From Maricaulis sp. (GTDB lineage Bacteria; Pseudomonadota; Alphaproteobacteria; Caulobacterales; Maricaulaceae): a stretch of 64,000 nt of DNA. The stretch lies in the NCBI GenBank assembly GCA_017643585.1, contig JAEPND010000001.1, positions 443,834 to 507,833 of the forward strand, read 5' to 3'. This document shows positions 25,890 to 35,629 of this stretch, one piece after another (within the stretch, counting starts at the first letter, position 1; the number at the start of each line of letters is the position of its first letter). The translations under genes and the position numbers were made by a program. Below the pieces are notes generated by a model that worked only from the letters and a program-made list of their open reading frames with translations, was not told the origin of the DNA and did no database searches.

Positions 25890-27152
25890 ATGCTTTACAG
25901 TGTGTATGAAATGAACCGCCTGGCGATGACGCCCTGGCGGGCTGCCGCGAATGCGACACGCCGGATGATGCGCGCACCCTGGAACCCGATGGGTGACACG
26001 GTTGCCGGGCGCACCATGGCCGCGGCTGCCGAATTGTTTGAATCCGTGACGCGGCGCTATGGAAAGCCGGAATGGATGATCGACGCCACGCTCATCAATG
26101 GGCACACCGTGGCGATCGAGGAAGAGGTTGTCTGGTCGGATTCCTGGTGCGATCTGCTGCACTTCCGCCGTGACCCCCAGGCCCTGGTCGAGGCCCGTGG
26201 CAAGCGTGAGGATCGCAAGGTCCTGTTCGTCGCGCCCATGTCCGGCCACTACGCAACCCTGCTGCGCGGTACGGTCGAGACCTTCCTGCCTGATTGCGAG
26301 GTCTACATCACCGACTGGCAGGATGCCCGCATGGTGCCGGTCAGCGAGGGGCGTTTCGACCTCGATGATTTTGTGGCTTACATCCGCAAGATGATCGCTT
26401 TCCTGGGGCCGGAAGTGCACGTTGTTGCCGTCTGTCAGCCAGGCCCGCCGACCCTGTCTGCCATCGCCCTGATGGCCGAGGACAAGGATCCGAGCCGTCC
26501 TGCTTCCATGACATTCATGGGCTCACCGATTGATACGCGCAAATCACCGACCGCGCCGAATATCCTGGCCGAGGAAAAGCCGTTCGACTGGTTCGCCCAG
26601 AACCTGATCCACACGGTCCCTGCGCCCAATCCCGGTGCCCTGCGCCGTGTCTATCCGGGCTTCCTGCAGCTGGCCGGCTTCATGAACATGAATCTGGATC
26701 GCCATGTGGATGCCCACTGGAACTTCTTCAATCACCTGGTCGAGGGTGATGGCGACAGCGCCGAGAAGCACCGGGTGTTCTATGACGAATACCTGGCCGT
26801 GATGGACCTGTCGGAGGAATTCTACCTGCAGACCATCAGTGACGTTTTCCAGGAGCACAAGCTGGCACGCGGTATCCAGGAGCATCATGGTCGCCGTGTT
26901 GATGTCAGCGCGATCGAAGACATTGCCCTGCTCACCGTCGAAGGTGAGCGCGACGATATCTCGGGGATTGGCCAGACCCAGGCGGCACATGACCTGTGTT
27001 CCAACCTGCCGGACGAGCTGCAGCTGGACTGGGTCCAGCCGGAGGTCGGCCATTATGGCGTCTTCAATGGTCGCCGTTTCCGCGAACAGATTGCGCCGCG
27101 CATGCGTGATTTCTGGGACGAGAAGGGTGGCGCCGCGCTCAAGCGCCGCTGA
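25890..27152 (+). CDS. phaZ: Intracellular polyhydroxyalkanoate depolymerase
   Basis: 420 residues without a signal peptide. The text VCQPGPPTLS carries the nucleophile Cys182 in place of Ser, as in the intracellular PhaZ of Cupriavidus; ERDDIS and a late His in GHYGVFNG complete the alpha/beta hydrolase triad. It degrades stored PHB granules. No phaC is in the window. The gene starts 39 bases after senC and may be co-transcribed with it; it ends at a strong terminator. Confidence 0.94.
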   Translation: MLYSVYEMNRLAMTPWRAAANATRRMMRAPWNPMGDTVAGRTMAAAAELFESVTRRYGKPEWMIDATLINGHTVAIEEEVVWSDSWCDLLHFRRDPQALVEARGKREDRKVLFVAPMSGHYATLLRGTVETFLPDCEVYITDWQDARMVPVSEGRFDLDDFVAYIRKMIAFLGPEVHVVAVCQPGPPTLSAIALMAEDKDPSRPASMTFMGSPIDTRKSPTAPNILAEEKPFDWFAQNLIHTVPAPNPGALRRVYPGFLQLAGFMNMNLDRHVDAHWNFFNHLVEGDGDSAEKHRVFYDEYLAVMDLSEEFYLQTISDVFQEHKLARGIQEHHGRRVDVSAIEDIALLTVEGERDDISGIGQTQAAHDLCSNLPDELQLDWVQPEVGHYGVFNGRRFREQIAPRMRDFWDEKGGAALKRR

Positions 27153-27174
27153 TCCCGGACTTTGCCCCAACAAA

Positions 27175-27200
27175 AAAGGCCCGCCGTTTGGCGGGCCTTT
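27175..27200. terminator. Bidirectional intrinsic terminator
   Basis: AAAGGCCCGCC-GTTT-GGCGGGCCTTT is a perfect 11-pair stem. It is preceded by further A residues, so it serves the phaZ transcript on the plus strand and, with a seven-T run, the acidic exported protein gene on the minus strand. Confidence 0.93.
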
Positions 27201-27215
27201 CTGCGTCTGGTCGGA

Positions 27216-28814
27216 TTATTGCGCGGGTTCAGCAGACACGCTGATGCCCAGTCGGTCGATATCCGGTTCGTCCTGTTCGACAATCATCATCATGTCGCCG
27301 ACGGATGTCGGGCTGGTCGGACGCATGCCCACAGTCACAGAACCCCCGTTGTTGAGGAAGCTGGAAACGGCCGAGGTCAGTTCGCTCATCAGCGGAGCTG
27401 GCACCATCGGGCCAGCGCTGGCGGCGCCCAGCAGAACCAGGGCTGAGGCCTGGGCCCGGGCCTGTTCCGGTGCGATGCCCTGTTGAGTGGCCATGGCACC
27501 AAAGGCGCGATCCAGGATGGACTGGTCAGTGATGCGAACGGAGAACTCGTTCACCTGCAGCGCAGCCATCGCTGCCATGGCAGCCTCTTCGCTGGCATCC
27601 TCGCCATTCTCGGCCGCGTCAGCGACCAGCTCGGCCATCAGGGCGCTGTATTCGTTATAGCCTTCAACGTCCTGGCTGAAATCGATGCGGAAGGCGTCCT
27701 CGACGACGTAATAATTGTCGCCCGAGGTGTAGGCACGGCCCCGCTCCGGCTCGTAGATCGTATTGCCGACAGCGTGCAGGTTCAGTTCGCTATAACCCAG
27801 CATCATCAGGCCCGCAGCGATTTGGGCGCCATTCTCGTGATCAGAGTCAGCGGAGAAGTGCAGGCGGTCCATGACCACGCTGGAATGGACCTCGCCACGG
27901 CGCATTTCGTTCTCGGCGGTTACGGACGCCAGGCTGAGATCGATGCCGGCCGCCTGGAAGTCGAAATCGCTCAGGACGAATTCCGAGAACAAAGAGGCCG
28001 GATTGACCGTCGCGGCATTCATGTAGGACTGCATGAAGCTGGACATGTTGTCGTTCTCGATCGCCGCAAACCACTCGTCAGTGGTCTCGGTGCTCAGGCC
28101 CTCAATCCGGACTTCACCCAGAGCGATACGGACCGGGCCGTCATCGCCCTCATCCGTCTCGATCAGGAAATCGGTCATTTCGAACCGGGCCAGGGCCTCG
28201 GCATCGTCATGCTCGAGGATCATAGAGCCCAGGCTGACCGTGGTCGGGCCATCTTCGCTGTCGACCACCTGGAAACCGCTCATGGCGATGCGGTCGAACG
28301 GGTCTTCACCCAGTTCGAAGTCTTCGTCTTCGCTCTCACCGGGATTGGCAAAAGCCTCGGCGATCATGGCTGCGAAATCTGCATCAGGGCCAGCGATCTC
28401 AAGGGAATCGAGTGAAAGCCCCTCGCCGTCATCACCCTGTGCAGACAGACCGCTCATGGAAAAGGCGTCGAACATCACCCGGCCGTCGCTGGCCAGACGC
28501 GGTGCGCTGAAACGCATTTCTTCGACAAGCAGTTCTCCGCCGTCGAAATCAACGTTGAAATCATCTTCGCCAGCCTTGGTCGGCTCGCTGTCATCTTCAT
28601 CGATATGGAAGACCACATTGGTGAAGACATAGTCGCTACGGGTGAAGCGGCCGCTGTCAAACGAGATCTCGTCGGCCCGGGACTGGTCGAGCCCCATGGC
28701 CGCGATTGCGGCGTTCGCATCAGCTCGGCTGACACGGGTCTGCGCTTCGCCGACGGCAGAAACGGATACGGCCAGAACAAGAGCCGAAACGCTGGATGCT
28801 AAAAGGGTTCGCAC
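27216..28814 (-). CDS. Large acidic exported protein, unknown function
   Basis: 532 residues starting at GTG 28814, six bases after GAGGGAG; an ATG six bases earlier would leave no spacing. A signal peptide ends near SAVGEAQT. The mature protein is very rich in Asp and Glu (for example ESEDEDFELGEDP and DEDDSEPTKAGEDD) and has repeating alternation of short beta-like segments, with a hydrophobic Ala/Gly stretch near the C-terminus (about residues 450-480). I do not recognise a family. Marine exported proteins are often acidic, which fits but gives no function. Transcribed alone, ending at the terminator shared with phaZ. Confidence 0.8.
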   Translation of the reverse strand: MRTLLASSVSALVLAVSVSAVGEAQTRVSRADANAAIAAMGLDQSRADEISFDSGRFTRSDYVFTNVVFHIDEDDSEPTKAGEDDFNVDFDGGELLVEEMRFSAPRLASDGRVMFDAFSMSGLSAQGDDGEGLSLDSLEIAGPDADFAAMIAEAFANPGESEDEDFELGEDPFDRIAMSGFQVVDSEDGPTTVSLGSMILEHDDAEALARFEMTDFLIETDEGDDGPVRIALGEVRIEGLSTETTDEWFAAIENDNMSSFMQSYMNAATVNPASLFSEFVLSDFDFQAAGIDLSLASVTAENEMRRGEVHSSVVMDRLHFSADSDHENGAQIAAGLMMLGYSELNLHAVGNTIYEPERGRAYTSGDNYYVVEDAFRIDFSQDVEGYNEYSALMAELVADAAENGEDASEEAAMAAMAALQVNEFSVRITDQSILDRAFGAMATQQGIAPEQARAQASALVLLGAASAGPMVPAPLMSELTSAVSSFLNNGGSVTVGMRPTSPTSVGDMMMIVEQDEPDIDRLGISVSAEPAQ

Positions 28815-28905
28815 TGTCATCTCCCTCAGAAGTCACGAATTCAGTAGGGGCATACTACGTGACGTAGAGGGGCGAGGGCCATCCCACGAACGGGGGGAAC
28901 GTTAC

Positions 28906-30930
28906 TCAGTTATTCCCGCCCAAGCCCGACAGGAAAGCGCCGATCAGATCGCGTTCTTCCTCTTCCTCGGGATCGGCGGGGGTGGTGCTGGCGTCGACCG
29001 CGGCTTCGGCGTTCTGCAAGGCTGCCATCAGCGCCTCAAGTGCCGTGCTGGTCGGCTCGGAGGCAAGACCGCTCCGGGGCGCATCGAGCATGTATCGATG
29101 GAACACCGTTGCGGGCGTGCTGCCGCCCGTCGCGCGATCTGTCGGTGTGTTGTCATCATTGCCGGTCCACACCACGGTCACCAGGTCTTCGCTGAAACCG
29201 GCGAACCAGGCATCGCGGAAAGAGTTTGTCGTTCCCGTCTTGCCGCCGATATCCAGACCGTCAACGCGTGCACGTCGCCCCGTTCCCCATCCGGTGACTG
29301 CTGAGAACAGGTCCCGCATATTGGCATAGGTGCGCTGATCGAGCACGCGGTCGCCGGCAACCGGGCTGGCCTCATGGAGGATCTCTCCGTCCGAAGTTTC
29401 GATCATCAGGATGCCATGGGCCTCGGCTCTGCGACCGCCATTGGCGAAGGGGGCATAGGCGACCGCCATTTCCAGCGGATTGACCTCATAGGCGCCCAGT
29501 GCGAGCGAGCGGTCGATGCGCAGATGGGTTTCGATACCCAGGCGTTCGGCCAGCCGCGCGATATGGCCGCGTCCGGTTTCCTCGGCGACCTGGACGGCGA
29601 TGGAATTGGACGAGCGCGCGAAGGCCTCGCGCAATGTCATCTCGCCACGGTACTCGTCATTGTAATTGGCGGGTTGCCAGTCTCCAACGCGAACCGGGGC
29701 ATCCGTACGGATATCATCCGGCCGCAGTCCGGCCTCGAAGGCGCTGGCATAGACAAATGCCTTGAACGCAGATCCGGGCTGGCGCTGGGCGAGCAGGACA
29801 CGGTTATACTGGGAGCGTGTGTAATCGCGGCCACCGACCATGGCCCGTACAGCGCCATCATGGGCCAGCGAGATCAATGCGGCCTCGCTGGCGCCGCGCG
29901 CGGCGTCCTCATCGCCAAGCGTGCTTGCGACGGCGTATTCGGCTGCGCGCTGGGCGTCGACGTCCAACGTGGTTGTGATGCGCAGGTCCAGCTCGAAATC
30001 GGGACCCACAATCTCGCGCACGCGTGGCGCCAGCCAGTCGACGAAATACTGGGCGCCGGGACTCGACGCACCGCGTGATACCCGGATCGGGGTCGCTGCG
30101 GCTTCATAGCGTTCGTCAGAGCTGATGCGGCCGGTCTGTTCCATCAGGTCCAGCACGACCGTGGCACGCGCGGCTGCGCGCTCGGCATCGCTGACCGGGC
30201 TGTAGCGGGAGGGCGCCTTGAGCAGGCCCGCCAGGAGAGCGGATTCACCCAGGTTGAGCTCGCTGACGGATTTGCCGAAATAGCGCATCGACGCCGCCTC
30301 AACCCCCCAGGCGCCGCCACCGAAATAGACGCGGTTGAGGTAGAGCTCCAGGATCTCGTCCTTGCTGAACCGGCTTTCCAGCCAGAAGGCGAGCATCATT
30401 TCCTGCACCTTGCGGCGCATCGTTCGTTCCGGTGTGAGGAAGAGGTTCTTGGCCAGCTGCTGTGTCAGGGTAGAGCCGCCCTGGACCACGCGACCCGCGC
30501 GCAGATTGGCCCACAATGCACGCGCAGTGCCGCGAATATCGACACCGAAGTGATCGTAAAACCGTCGGTCCTCGACGGCCAGAACGGCATCCACCAGATA
30601 GGGCGGCAAGTCATCGATTTCGGCCACGCGGCCATGAGCAGAACCCCGGCGCGCAATCAGTCGACCATTCTGGTCGTAGAAGGCGATGGAGGGGGTGCGT
30701 TCGACCTCGGTCAGCCCGGACGTGTCCGGCAGATCACGTGCGATCGCGACCAGCCAGATGCCCAGCGCGACGGCGACGATGAGAGCCGCGGCCGCGCCGT
30801 ATTTGAACAGCCGTCCGATCAGGCTTGGGGATTGGCGCGCCTTGCGGCGGCGAGCGGCAGCGCGGCGCTGGGCAGGCGAGCGGCGGCGTTCGCTGCTGGG
30901 GCGTCGCGATTGAACCGGCTTGCGTGCCAT
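28906..30930 (-). CDS. mrcA: Bifunctional penicillin-binding protein 1A type
   Basis: 674 residues. A very basic cytoplasmic tail (1-36) precedes one membrane helix (about 38-62). The GT51 glycosyltransferase has EDRRFYDHFG with catalytic Glu near residue 120, then QQLAKNLFL. The transpeptidase has SXXK in GSAFKAF, SXN in RSSNSIAVQ and KTG in GKTGTTNSF. It polymerises and crosslinks peptidoglycan. ATG 30930 is chosen because the longer reading adds unconserved residues. It ends with an acidic, low-complexity stretch. Confidence 0.94.
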   Translation of the reverse strand: MARKPVQSRRPSSERRRSPAQRRAAARRRKARQSPSLIGRLFKYGAAAALIVAVALGIWLVAIARDLPDTSGLTEVERTPSIAFYDQNGRLIARRGSAHGRVAEIDDLPPYLVDAVLAVEDRRFYDHFGVDIRGTARALWANLRAGRVVQGGSTLTQQLAKNLFLTPERTMRRKVQEMMLAFWLESRFSKDEILELYLNRVYFGGGAWGVEAASMRYFGKSVSELNLGESALLAGLLKAPSRYSPVSDAERAAARATVVLDLMEQTGRISSDERYEAAATPIRVSRGASSPGAQYFVDWLAPRVREIVGPDFELDLRITTTLDVDAQRAAEYAVASTLGDEDAARGASEAALISLAHDGAVRAMVGGRDYTRSQYNRVLLAQRQPGSAFKAFVYASAFEAGLRPDDIRTDAPVRVGDWQPANYNDEYRGEMTLREAFARSSNSIAVQVAEETGRGHIARLAERLGIETHLRIDRSLALGAYEVNPLEMAVAYAPFANGGRRAEAHGILMIETSDGEILHEASPVAGDRVLDQRTYANMRDLFSAVTGWGTGRRARVDGLDIGGKTGTTNSFRDAWFAGFSEDLVTVVWTGNDDNTPTDRATGGSTPATVFHRYMLDAPRSGLASEPTSTALEALMAALQNAEAAVDASTTPADPEEEEERDLIGAFLSGLGGNN

Positions 30931-31055
30931 GGGATTTCCCGCTTGAGACCTGTAATTACATGCCGTGAACAGGGTTAATTCGGAATGAATCGAACCCTTA
31001 GCGCTTGCGCTTCTCAAGAAGCCCCGTCACCATGTTTCTAAACAGGGGCATCAAG

Positions 31056-31244
31056 ATGACCATCAAGCGTTCTTTTCTGGTTCTTGCCGCGGCATTTGCA
31101 GCGGTGAGCCTGTCTGGCTGCATCGCGATTTACGAGGGCGAGGATGCGGTTTGTCCGCACGGCGATCCCAACCAGGGCAGCTGGCCCTATTGCGGTCCCG
31201 CGGAACCGGGCGGCATGGCCAGTGATGATGGTCCGCGCTACTAG
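31056..31244 (+). CDS. Small lipoprotein
   Basis: 62 residues. A signal peptide leads to the lipobox LSGC with lipidated Cys22; the mature 41 residues contain a second Cys pair (AVCPHGDP and WPYCGP) and are rich in Pro, Gly and Asp. ATG 31056 is seven bases after AGGGG. No family is recognised. It converges with the antiporter gene by a four-base overlap. Confidence 0.75.
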   Translation: MTIKRSFLVLAAAFAAVSLSGCIAIYEGEDAVCPHGDPNQGSWPYCGPAEPGGMASDDGPRY

Positions 31245-33076
31245 GCGTTCGCCTCTGGTGGCGCAAACCTGATCAATAGCGTACCCGGTGTGTCGGGTAG
31301 CGGCTTGCCGCTGCCCAACAGGTGGAGCTTGCCATTTGGCAATTGCGCCAGAACGATGTCACCGGCGCTGTCAGGCTCGGCCAGACAGTCCTCCAACGTG
31401 TAGCTTTCCGTCAGTCGCGTGGCTCTGAACGTCCAGCCCTGCCACCAGTCTCGCGCGAGGCCTTCATAGCCGCGACCCTTGCGGATCAGCGTGCGTCCCC
31501 GCGCCGTATAGACGATTGCGCGCGGGTCCTCGTCCGTCACATTCCCCTCGGTCTTGCCGTCAAAGCCCGAGAGCTGGAACACGCGGCTGCGGCCCAGTTC
31601 CGGTGCGTATTCCACACAGACCAGGGCGTTGTAGGCGTCATTATGGGTTGCGGCGAGGAGGGCGGCGAAACGCGCCGGTTCCAGTCGCCAGTCGGCGGTT
31701 TCTGACAGGACTTCGCCGTAATAGACATCATGGCCGTTCAGACGGGCTTGGCGCAGGCGTCTCCAGCCGATATCCGCAATGGTAACCGGAATGTCGTGGG
31801 CTTTGAGGGCGTCGGCAAGACCCAGGCTCCACGGGTTGGCTCCAACGATGAGCAGGCGTTCCGGTCCGTCCTGTGACAGGCCGAGGACCTTGGCCAGCGG
31901 CGCCACCGCAAACCCGCATCCAAACACGCTGATAAAGATCGTCATGAAGACCAGCGGGGCCAGGATGGCGGCGTCTACCCGGCCCACGGCGGTCAGGGAG
32001 GCGGCCAGGTGTCCGGCGGCCGCCGCGGCCACCACACCGCGCGGCCCGACCACGCCGATGAACGTCGTCTCCTTGAGGTCGAGTCCGGATTTGAAGGTGG
32101 CAAGGGCAACCGAAAGCGGTCGCACAATCAGCATGAAGATGGCGATGAAGGCGAAGTGTTGGGGGCCCAGTGCGGCGAGGTCATCCGGACTGAGGTCGGC
32201 TGCGAGAACGACAAATACGCTGGCGACCAGAATGGCGGCAATGCCTTCCTTAAAACGTCGCATTTCCTCGATCGAGGCAAGACGTGAGTTGGCAACGACC
32301 AGTCCGAAAATGGCAACGGCGACCAGCCCGGTCTCCGAGGCCAGCTGTTCCGCGGCAGCAAAACAGACCAGCACGGCCGCCAGCACCAGCGGTGCCTTCA
32401 TCGGCTCGGGCACCAGTCCGCGGCGGAAGGATTGCGAGAGGCCAAGGCCGAAGGCGAACCCCATCAGCCCGCCGATCAGCGCGCCCATGGTCAGGAAGCC
32501 GGCCGCGGCGACCCAGTCATGGCCCAGCGCGGTCTGGCGGATGGCTTCGAACATGAAGACCGCACACAGTGCGCCAATCGGATCATTGACGATGCCTTCC
32601 CATTTGAGCACGGAGGCAATGCGTGGCGGCAGTTTGGCCTGGCGCAACAGGGGCAGAACCACTGTCGGACCTGTGGTCGTCAACAGGGCGCCGATCATGA
32701 AGGAGATGTCCCAGGCCAGCCCGGCCACATAGTGCAGCGCTACCGCCGTCAGTGCCCAGCCCAGCGGGAAACCGAGGAAGACCATGCGGCGCACGGGTGC
32801 TGAAGCATCCCTCAGCTCACGGAAATTGAGCGTGATGCCACCCTCGAACAGGATGACGGCCACGGCCAGCGCAATCATCGGGCGCAGGTATTGCTGGAAG
32901 CTGGCCTGCGGATCGAGAACAGGCGCACCCAGCGCCAATCCAGCGATGGGACCGAGTAACAGGCCGGCCCCCATCATCAGCACGATGGACGGCCAGCGCA
33001 GTCGCCAGGCCAGCCACTGGGCGACAATTCCTGAACCGGCGATGAGCGCGATAGTCAGCGTGAGGTCAGGCTGCAT
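31241..33076 (-). CDS. CPA-type cation:proton antiporter with TrkA-like C-terminus
   Basis: 611 residues. About twelve membrane helices span residues 1-400, with text GAGLLLGPIAGLALG, FEGGITLNF and NDPIGALCAVF (the ND pair of the transport site) and a GPRGVVAAA segment. The cytosolic rest (about 410-611) has a Rossmann-like RLLIVGANPWSLGLADAL, resembling a TrkA-N nucleotide-binding regulator. It probably exchanges Na+ or K+ for H+. It is divergent from the small gene at 33158. Confidence 0.9.
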   Translation of the reverse strand: MQPDLTLTIALIAGSGIVAQWLAWRLRWPSIVLMMGAGLLLGPIAGLALGAPVLDPQASFQQYLRPMIALAVAVILFEGGITLNFRELRDASAPVRRMVFLGFPLGWALTAVALHYVAGLAWDISFMIGALLTTTGPTVVLPLLRQAKLPPRIASVLKWEGIVNDPIGALCAVFMFEAIRQTALGHDWVAAAGFLTMGALIGGLMGFAFGLGLSQSFRRGLVPEPMKAPLVLAAVLVCFAAAEQLASETGLVAVAIFGLVVANSRLASIEEMRRFKEGIAAILVASVFVVLAADLSPDDLAALGPQHFAFIAIFMLIVRPLSVALATFKSGLDLKETTFIGVVGPRGVVAAAAAGHLAASLTAVGRVDAAILAPLVFMTIFISVFGCGFAVAPLAKVLGLSQDGPERLLIVGANPWSLGLADALKAHDIPVTIADIGWRRLRQARLNGHDVYYGEVLSETADWRLEPARFAALLAATHNDAYNALVCVEYAPELGRSRVFQLSGFDGKTEGNVTDEDPRAIVYTARGRTLIRKGRGYEGLARDWWQGWTFRATRLTESYTLEDCLAEPDSAGDIVLAQLPNGKLHLLGSGKPLPDTPGTLLIRFAPPEANA

Positions 33077-33157
33077 GTCTTTTAGTGATCTCGTCTGATG
33101 TCGCGTTTTGATGGGAGCACCGCCGCTGGGGCGATGCGTGATGTCGGGGAGGCCAAG

Positions 33158-33403
33158 ATGGACCAGTTACCCTATGAAGCACAGACTGCACTTGTTTCCG
33201 CTATAGCCGCAACTCTGATCGGTGGATCTGTTTCCCTGCTGGGAACGTCCACGGTCGCAACCGCTGCGCGCCTCGCTGCGGAATTCGCAATTCGACGCCG
33301 CTTTGCCATGGCTCTGGGCCTGGGCGCGCTGGGCGGCACGGGCGCTTGGTTTGGCGGCCTGTTCGACGGCGCAACCTCACAGGTCGCGATGCTGCTGGGC
33401 TAG
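33158..33403 (+). CDS. Small hydrophobic protein
   Basis: 81 residues with two hydrophobic segments (about 11-30 and 48-76) rich in Gly and Ala. No family recognised. ATG 33158 is chosen since GGGGAGG lies five bases upstream; a longer start at 33098 lacks such a site. It converges with the next gene by four bases. Confidence 0.6.
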   Translation: MDQLPYEAQTALVSAIAATLIGGSVSLLGTSTVATAARLAAEFAIRRRFAMALGLGALGGTGAWFGGLFDGATSQVAMLLG

Positions 33404-33939
33404 GCGGACGACGCCTCGTCATCCGGGTCGGCGTGAACGAACTCGAAGCCGATCTCGCGACTGCCATAGGCGCCGTGTTCGTAGTGGTCGGACTGTTCCT
33501 TGAACCAGTCGATCAGGTGATCTTCCAGCTGGGCGAACAACTCTGTCAGGTCGGCTTCGCTGATCGGCAGGCCCAGGGAGAAATGACGCCCGCCCTCGAT
33601 GCCGATATCCATGGCCGGGCCGTTTTTCGAACAGGTCAGGACCAGGCGCAGCCAGTCGCCGGAGCGCGAGACCTTGACGGCCAGGCCAAAACTGATCGGT
33701 CCAAGCGGCAGGAAGCCGGTGCCGGAGACAGAGAATGCGCCGCTCTGATAGGGCTGCGGCGCCCAGGCCCCCTCAGGCGGGACCAGGAAAACGCATTTGC
33801 CCGGTCCGCCGAGATAGCGGCAAAAGCCGATCGCGACATTTTCCGCGACCGACCGGATCTGCGCATAATTGTCCAGCGAGAGGGTTCCATAGCGCGATGC
33901 CGCATCGGCCAGGTCATCAAATCGCGTTCTGTCACTCAT
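33400..33939 (-). CDS. Conserved hypothetical cytoplasmic protein
   Basis: 179 residues, no signal peptide or membrane helix. It begins MSDRTRFDDLADAASRYG and ends in an acidic tail (HADPDDEASSA). Start ATG 33939 follows GGGAGAG. The composition and codon use match neighbours. I do not recognise a domain. It is divergent from the glycerophosphodiesterase lipoprotein gene. Confidence 0.7.
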   Translation of the reverse strand: MSDRTRFDDLADAASRYGTLSLDNYAQIRSVAENVAIGFCRYLGGPGKCVFLVPPEGAWAPQPYQSGAFSVSGTGFLPLGPISFGLAVKVSRSGDWLRLVLTCSKNGPAMDIGIEGGRHFSLGLPISEADLTELFAQLEDHLIDWFKEQSDHYEHGAYGSREIGFEFVHADPDDEASSA

Positions 33940-34000
33940 TTGTCTCTCCCACCGGTTACAGCTGCACGCTAGTCTGCGCCGCACGTCTTGGGGAGAGAAA

Positions 34001-34990
34001 ATGCGTCATATCTTGCTTAGCGCCCTGTCGGGCCTTGCTGTCATTGCCTGTTCCACCGAACCGGTGAGTGAACCGGCATCAGAGCCGCATGTCTGGCAGA
34101 CCCTTGATGGGGCGCCCACGCTTGTCATCGCGCATCGCGGCGCCAGCGGTGAGTTGCCCGAGCACACGCTCGAGGCCTATCAGCTGGCGATTGAGCAGGG
34201 CGCCGATATCATCGAGCCGGATCTTGTGATGACCCGGGACGGGGTGCTGGTGGCGCGCCATGACCGGTATCTTTCGACGACGACGAATGTGGCGGACAGG
34301 CCGGAATTTGCAGAGCGTCGCCGGATGTCCGGCCAGCGTGAAGACTGGTGGGTGGAAGATTTTACCCTGGCGGAATTGCGGACCCTGCGCGCGCGCCAGC
34401 CGCGAGCGGACCGGGACCAGACCTTCAACGACCAGTTCCTGATCCCGACATTTGAGAACGTGCTCGACCTGGCCGCCGCCGCAGGCGTTCGGACCGAACC
34501 CGAGGTCAAGGCGCCGGGACATTTCGTGTCCATCGGCCTCGACCCCCTGCCGGAACTGGTGCGGATCCTGAGGGAGCGCGGGCTGGATGGCGCTGATGCG
34601 GCAACATCCGTCCAGTGCTTCGAGCCGGCCTTCCTGGCGCGGCTCGACGCGGAGATCGATACACCTTTGCTGATGCTGGTGTTTCCCATGCAGGAGATCG
34701 ATCCGGATGTGGGGCCACTCGTCCCAAGCGTAGCGCTGGCCGATATCGCAAGCTTTGCCGATGGCGTGGGCCCCAGCAAGGCCTTGCTGATCGATGCAGA
34801 AGGTGCCGATACCGGGTTCGTGGCGGAGGCGCATGCGCTGGGCCTGGCGGTGCATCCGTGGACATTCCGCGATGACCAGCCAGCGGATATCGATACGGAC
34901 GCCGAACTGCGTCGCATCTATGCGCTGGGCGTGGACGGTATCTTCACCGACTTTCCGGCGACGGCCATTCGCGTCCGGGACGACATGTAG
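34001..34990 (+). CDS. glpQ: Glycerophosphodiester phosphodiesterase lipoprotein
   Basis: 329 residues with a lipoprotein signal (lipobox VIAC, Cys17). The GDPD barrel begins VIAHRGASGELPEHT, holding the catalytic His and Arg, with metal-binding EPD in DIIEPDLVMTRDG and the second catalytic His in LVARHDRYL. It hydrolyses glycerophosphodiesters to glycerol-3-phosphate and an alcohol at the outer membrane or periplasm. No glpT neighbour. The bidirectional terminator at 34996 follows. Confidence 0.94.
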   Translation: MRHILLSALSGLAVIACSTEPVSEPASEPHVWQTLDGAPTLVIAHRGASGELPEHTLEAYQLAIEQGADIIEPDLVMTRDGVLVARHDRYLSTTTNVADRPEFAERRRMSGQREDWWVEDFTLAELRTLRARQPRADRDQTFNDQFLIPTFENVLDLAAAAGVRTEPEVKAPGHFVSIGLDPLPELVRILRERGLDGADAATSVQCFEPAFLARLDAEIDTPLLMLVFPMQEIDPDVGPLVPSVALADIASFADGVGPSKALLIDAEGADTGFVAEAHALGLAVHPWTFRDDQPADIDTDAELRRIYALGVDGIFTDFPATAIRVRDDM

Positions 34991-34995
34991 GCACA

Positions 34996-35030
34996 AAAAA
35001 AGCGCGGCCCCGCGTGGGACCGCGCTTTCT
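34996..35030. terminator. Bidirectional terminator between glpQ and the cold-shock gene
   Basis: AAAGCGCGG-CCC and GGG-ACCGCGCTTT form a long stem with a CGCG-type loop and one unpaired A; seven A residues on the left give a T7 run for the minus-strand cold-shock transcript, and TTTCTT ends the plus-strand one. Confidence 0.88.
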
Positions 35031-35048
35031 TAAAACCGTGTGACCGGA

Positions 35049-35261
35049 TTAGTCAGCCAGCTGCAGGTTTACAGCTTTCGGACCCTTGCCACGCTTGTCG
35101 GGCTCGGTTTCGAAAGTGACCTTCTGACCGTCTTCCAGACCCGGGAGACCGGAGGACTGAACAGCGGTGATGTGGACGAAGACGTCAGCGCCGCCCTCTT
35201 CCGGAGTGATAAAGCCAAAGCCTTTGCTCTGGTTGAAAAATTTGACCGTACCGTTGGCCAT
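35049..35261 (-). CDS. cspA: Cold-shock-domain protein
   Basis: 70 residues, one cold-shock domain with RNP1 (KGFGFI) and RNP2 (VFVHI). It binds single-stranded RNA/DNA and melts mRNA structure. The second half has the acidic linker [16 protein letters not shown]. Start ATG 35261 follows GGAAGG. The strong, biased codon use suggests high expression. Confidence 0.96.
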   Translation of the reverse strand: MANGTVKFFNQSKGFGFITPEEGGADVFVHITAVQSSGLPGLEDGQKVTFETEPDKRGKGPKAVNLQLAD

Positions 35262-35629
35262 GATGGGAACCTTCCCTGAATGCAATGCGCCGCGTCCGGG
35301 CGTACTTGTCGTTTGCGCTGCAGCGTCCTGCTGCACAATACGGACGTAAAAGTCGGGGAAGGCTGAGTTATTCTCAATCAGATCCGCACTCGAACGATCG
35401 GACCCGGTAGGCTATTCAGTATTCCGTCCGGCCCTTGGGCCGCCCGTGGGGACCAATGAGCACGCTTCCGTCTGGAACGCAAATGAAACTATTATGATTG
35501 TGCTATTGCACGCAGGAGTTCGCGCGTGATTTGCTGCCGCTGGATAGCGAGGATGTCCTCGATGTGTTTCCGGGGCCAGGCCGATATCGCTGATGTGATT
35601 GGGTCGCTCGATGAGACTGGAGCTGGTCC
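35262..35629. other. Cold-shock gene leader and intergenic region
   Basis: 368 bases without a gene. On the minus side this should carry the cold-shock promoter and a long 5' leader; on the plus side the promoter of the small membrane protein at 35630. A short palindrome CGGCCC-TT-GGGCCG is present near 35430, and a TGAG-AATAA-CTCA repeat near 35365. I could not identify a riboswitch or a small RNA. Confidence 0.5.

Noticed and set aside
30975-31010. GGGTTCGATT on the minus strand, resembling a tRNA T-loop
   Set aside because: No acceptor or anticodon stem can be built around it; it is the leader of the penicillin-binding protein gene.
34001-34990. glpQ as part of a phage- or virulence-related gene
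   Set aside because: Normal lipoprotein enzyme with native composition and a clean terminator; nothing suggests transfer.
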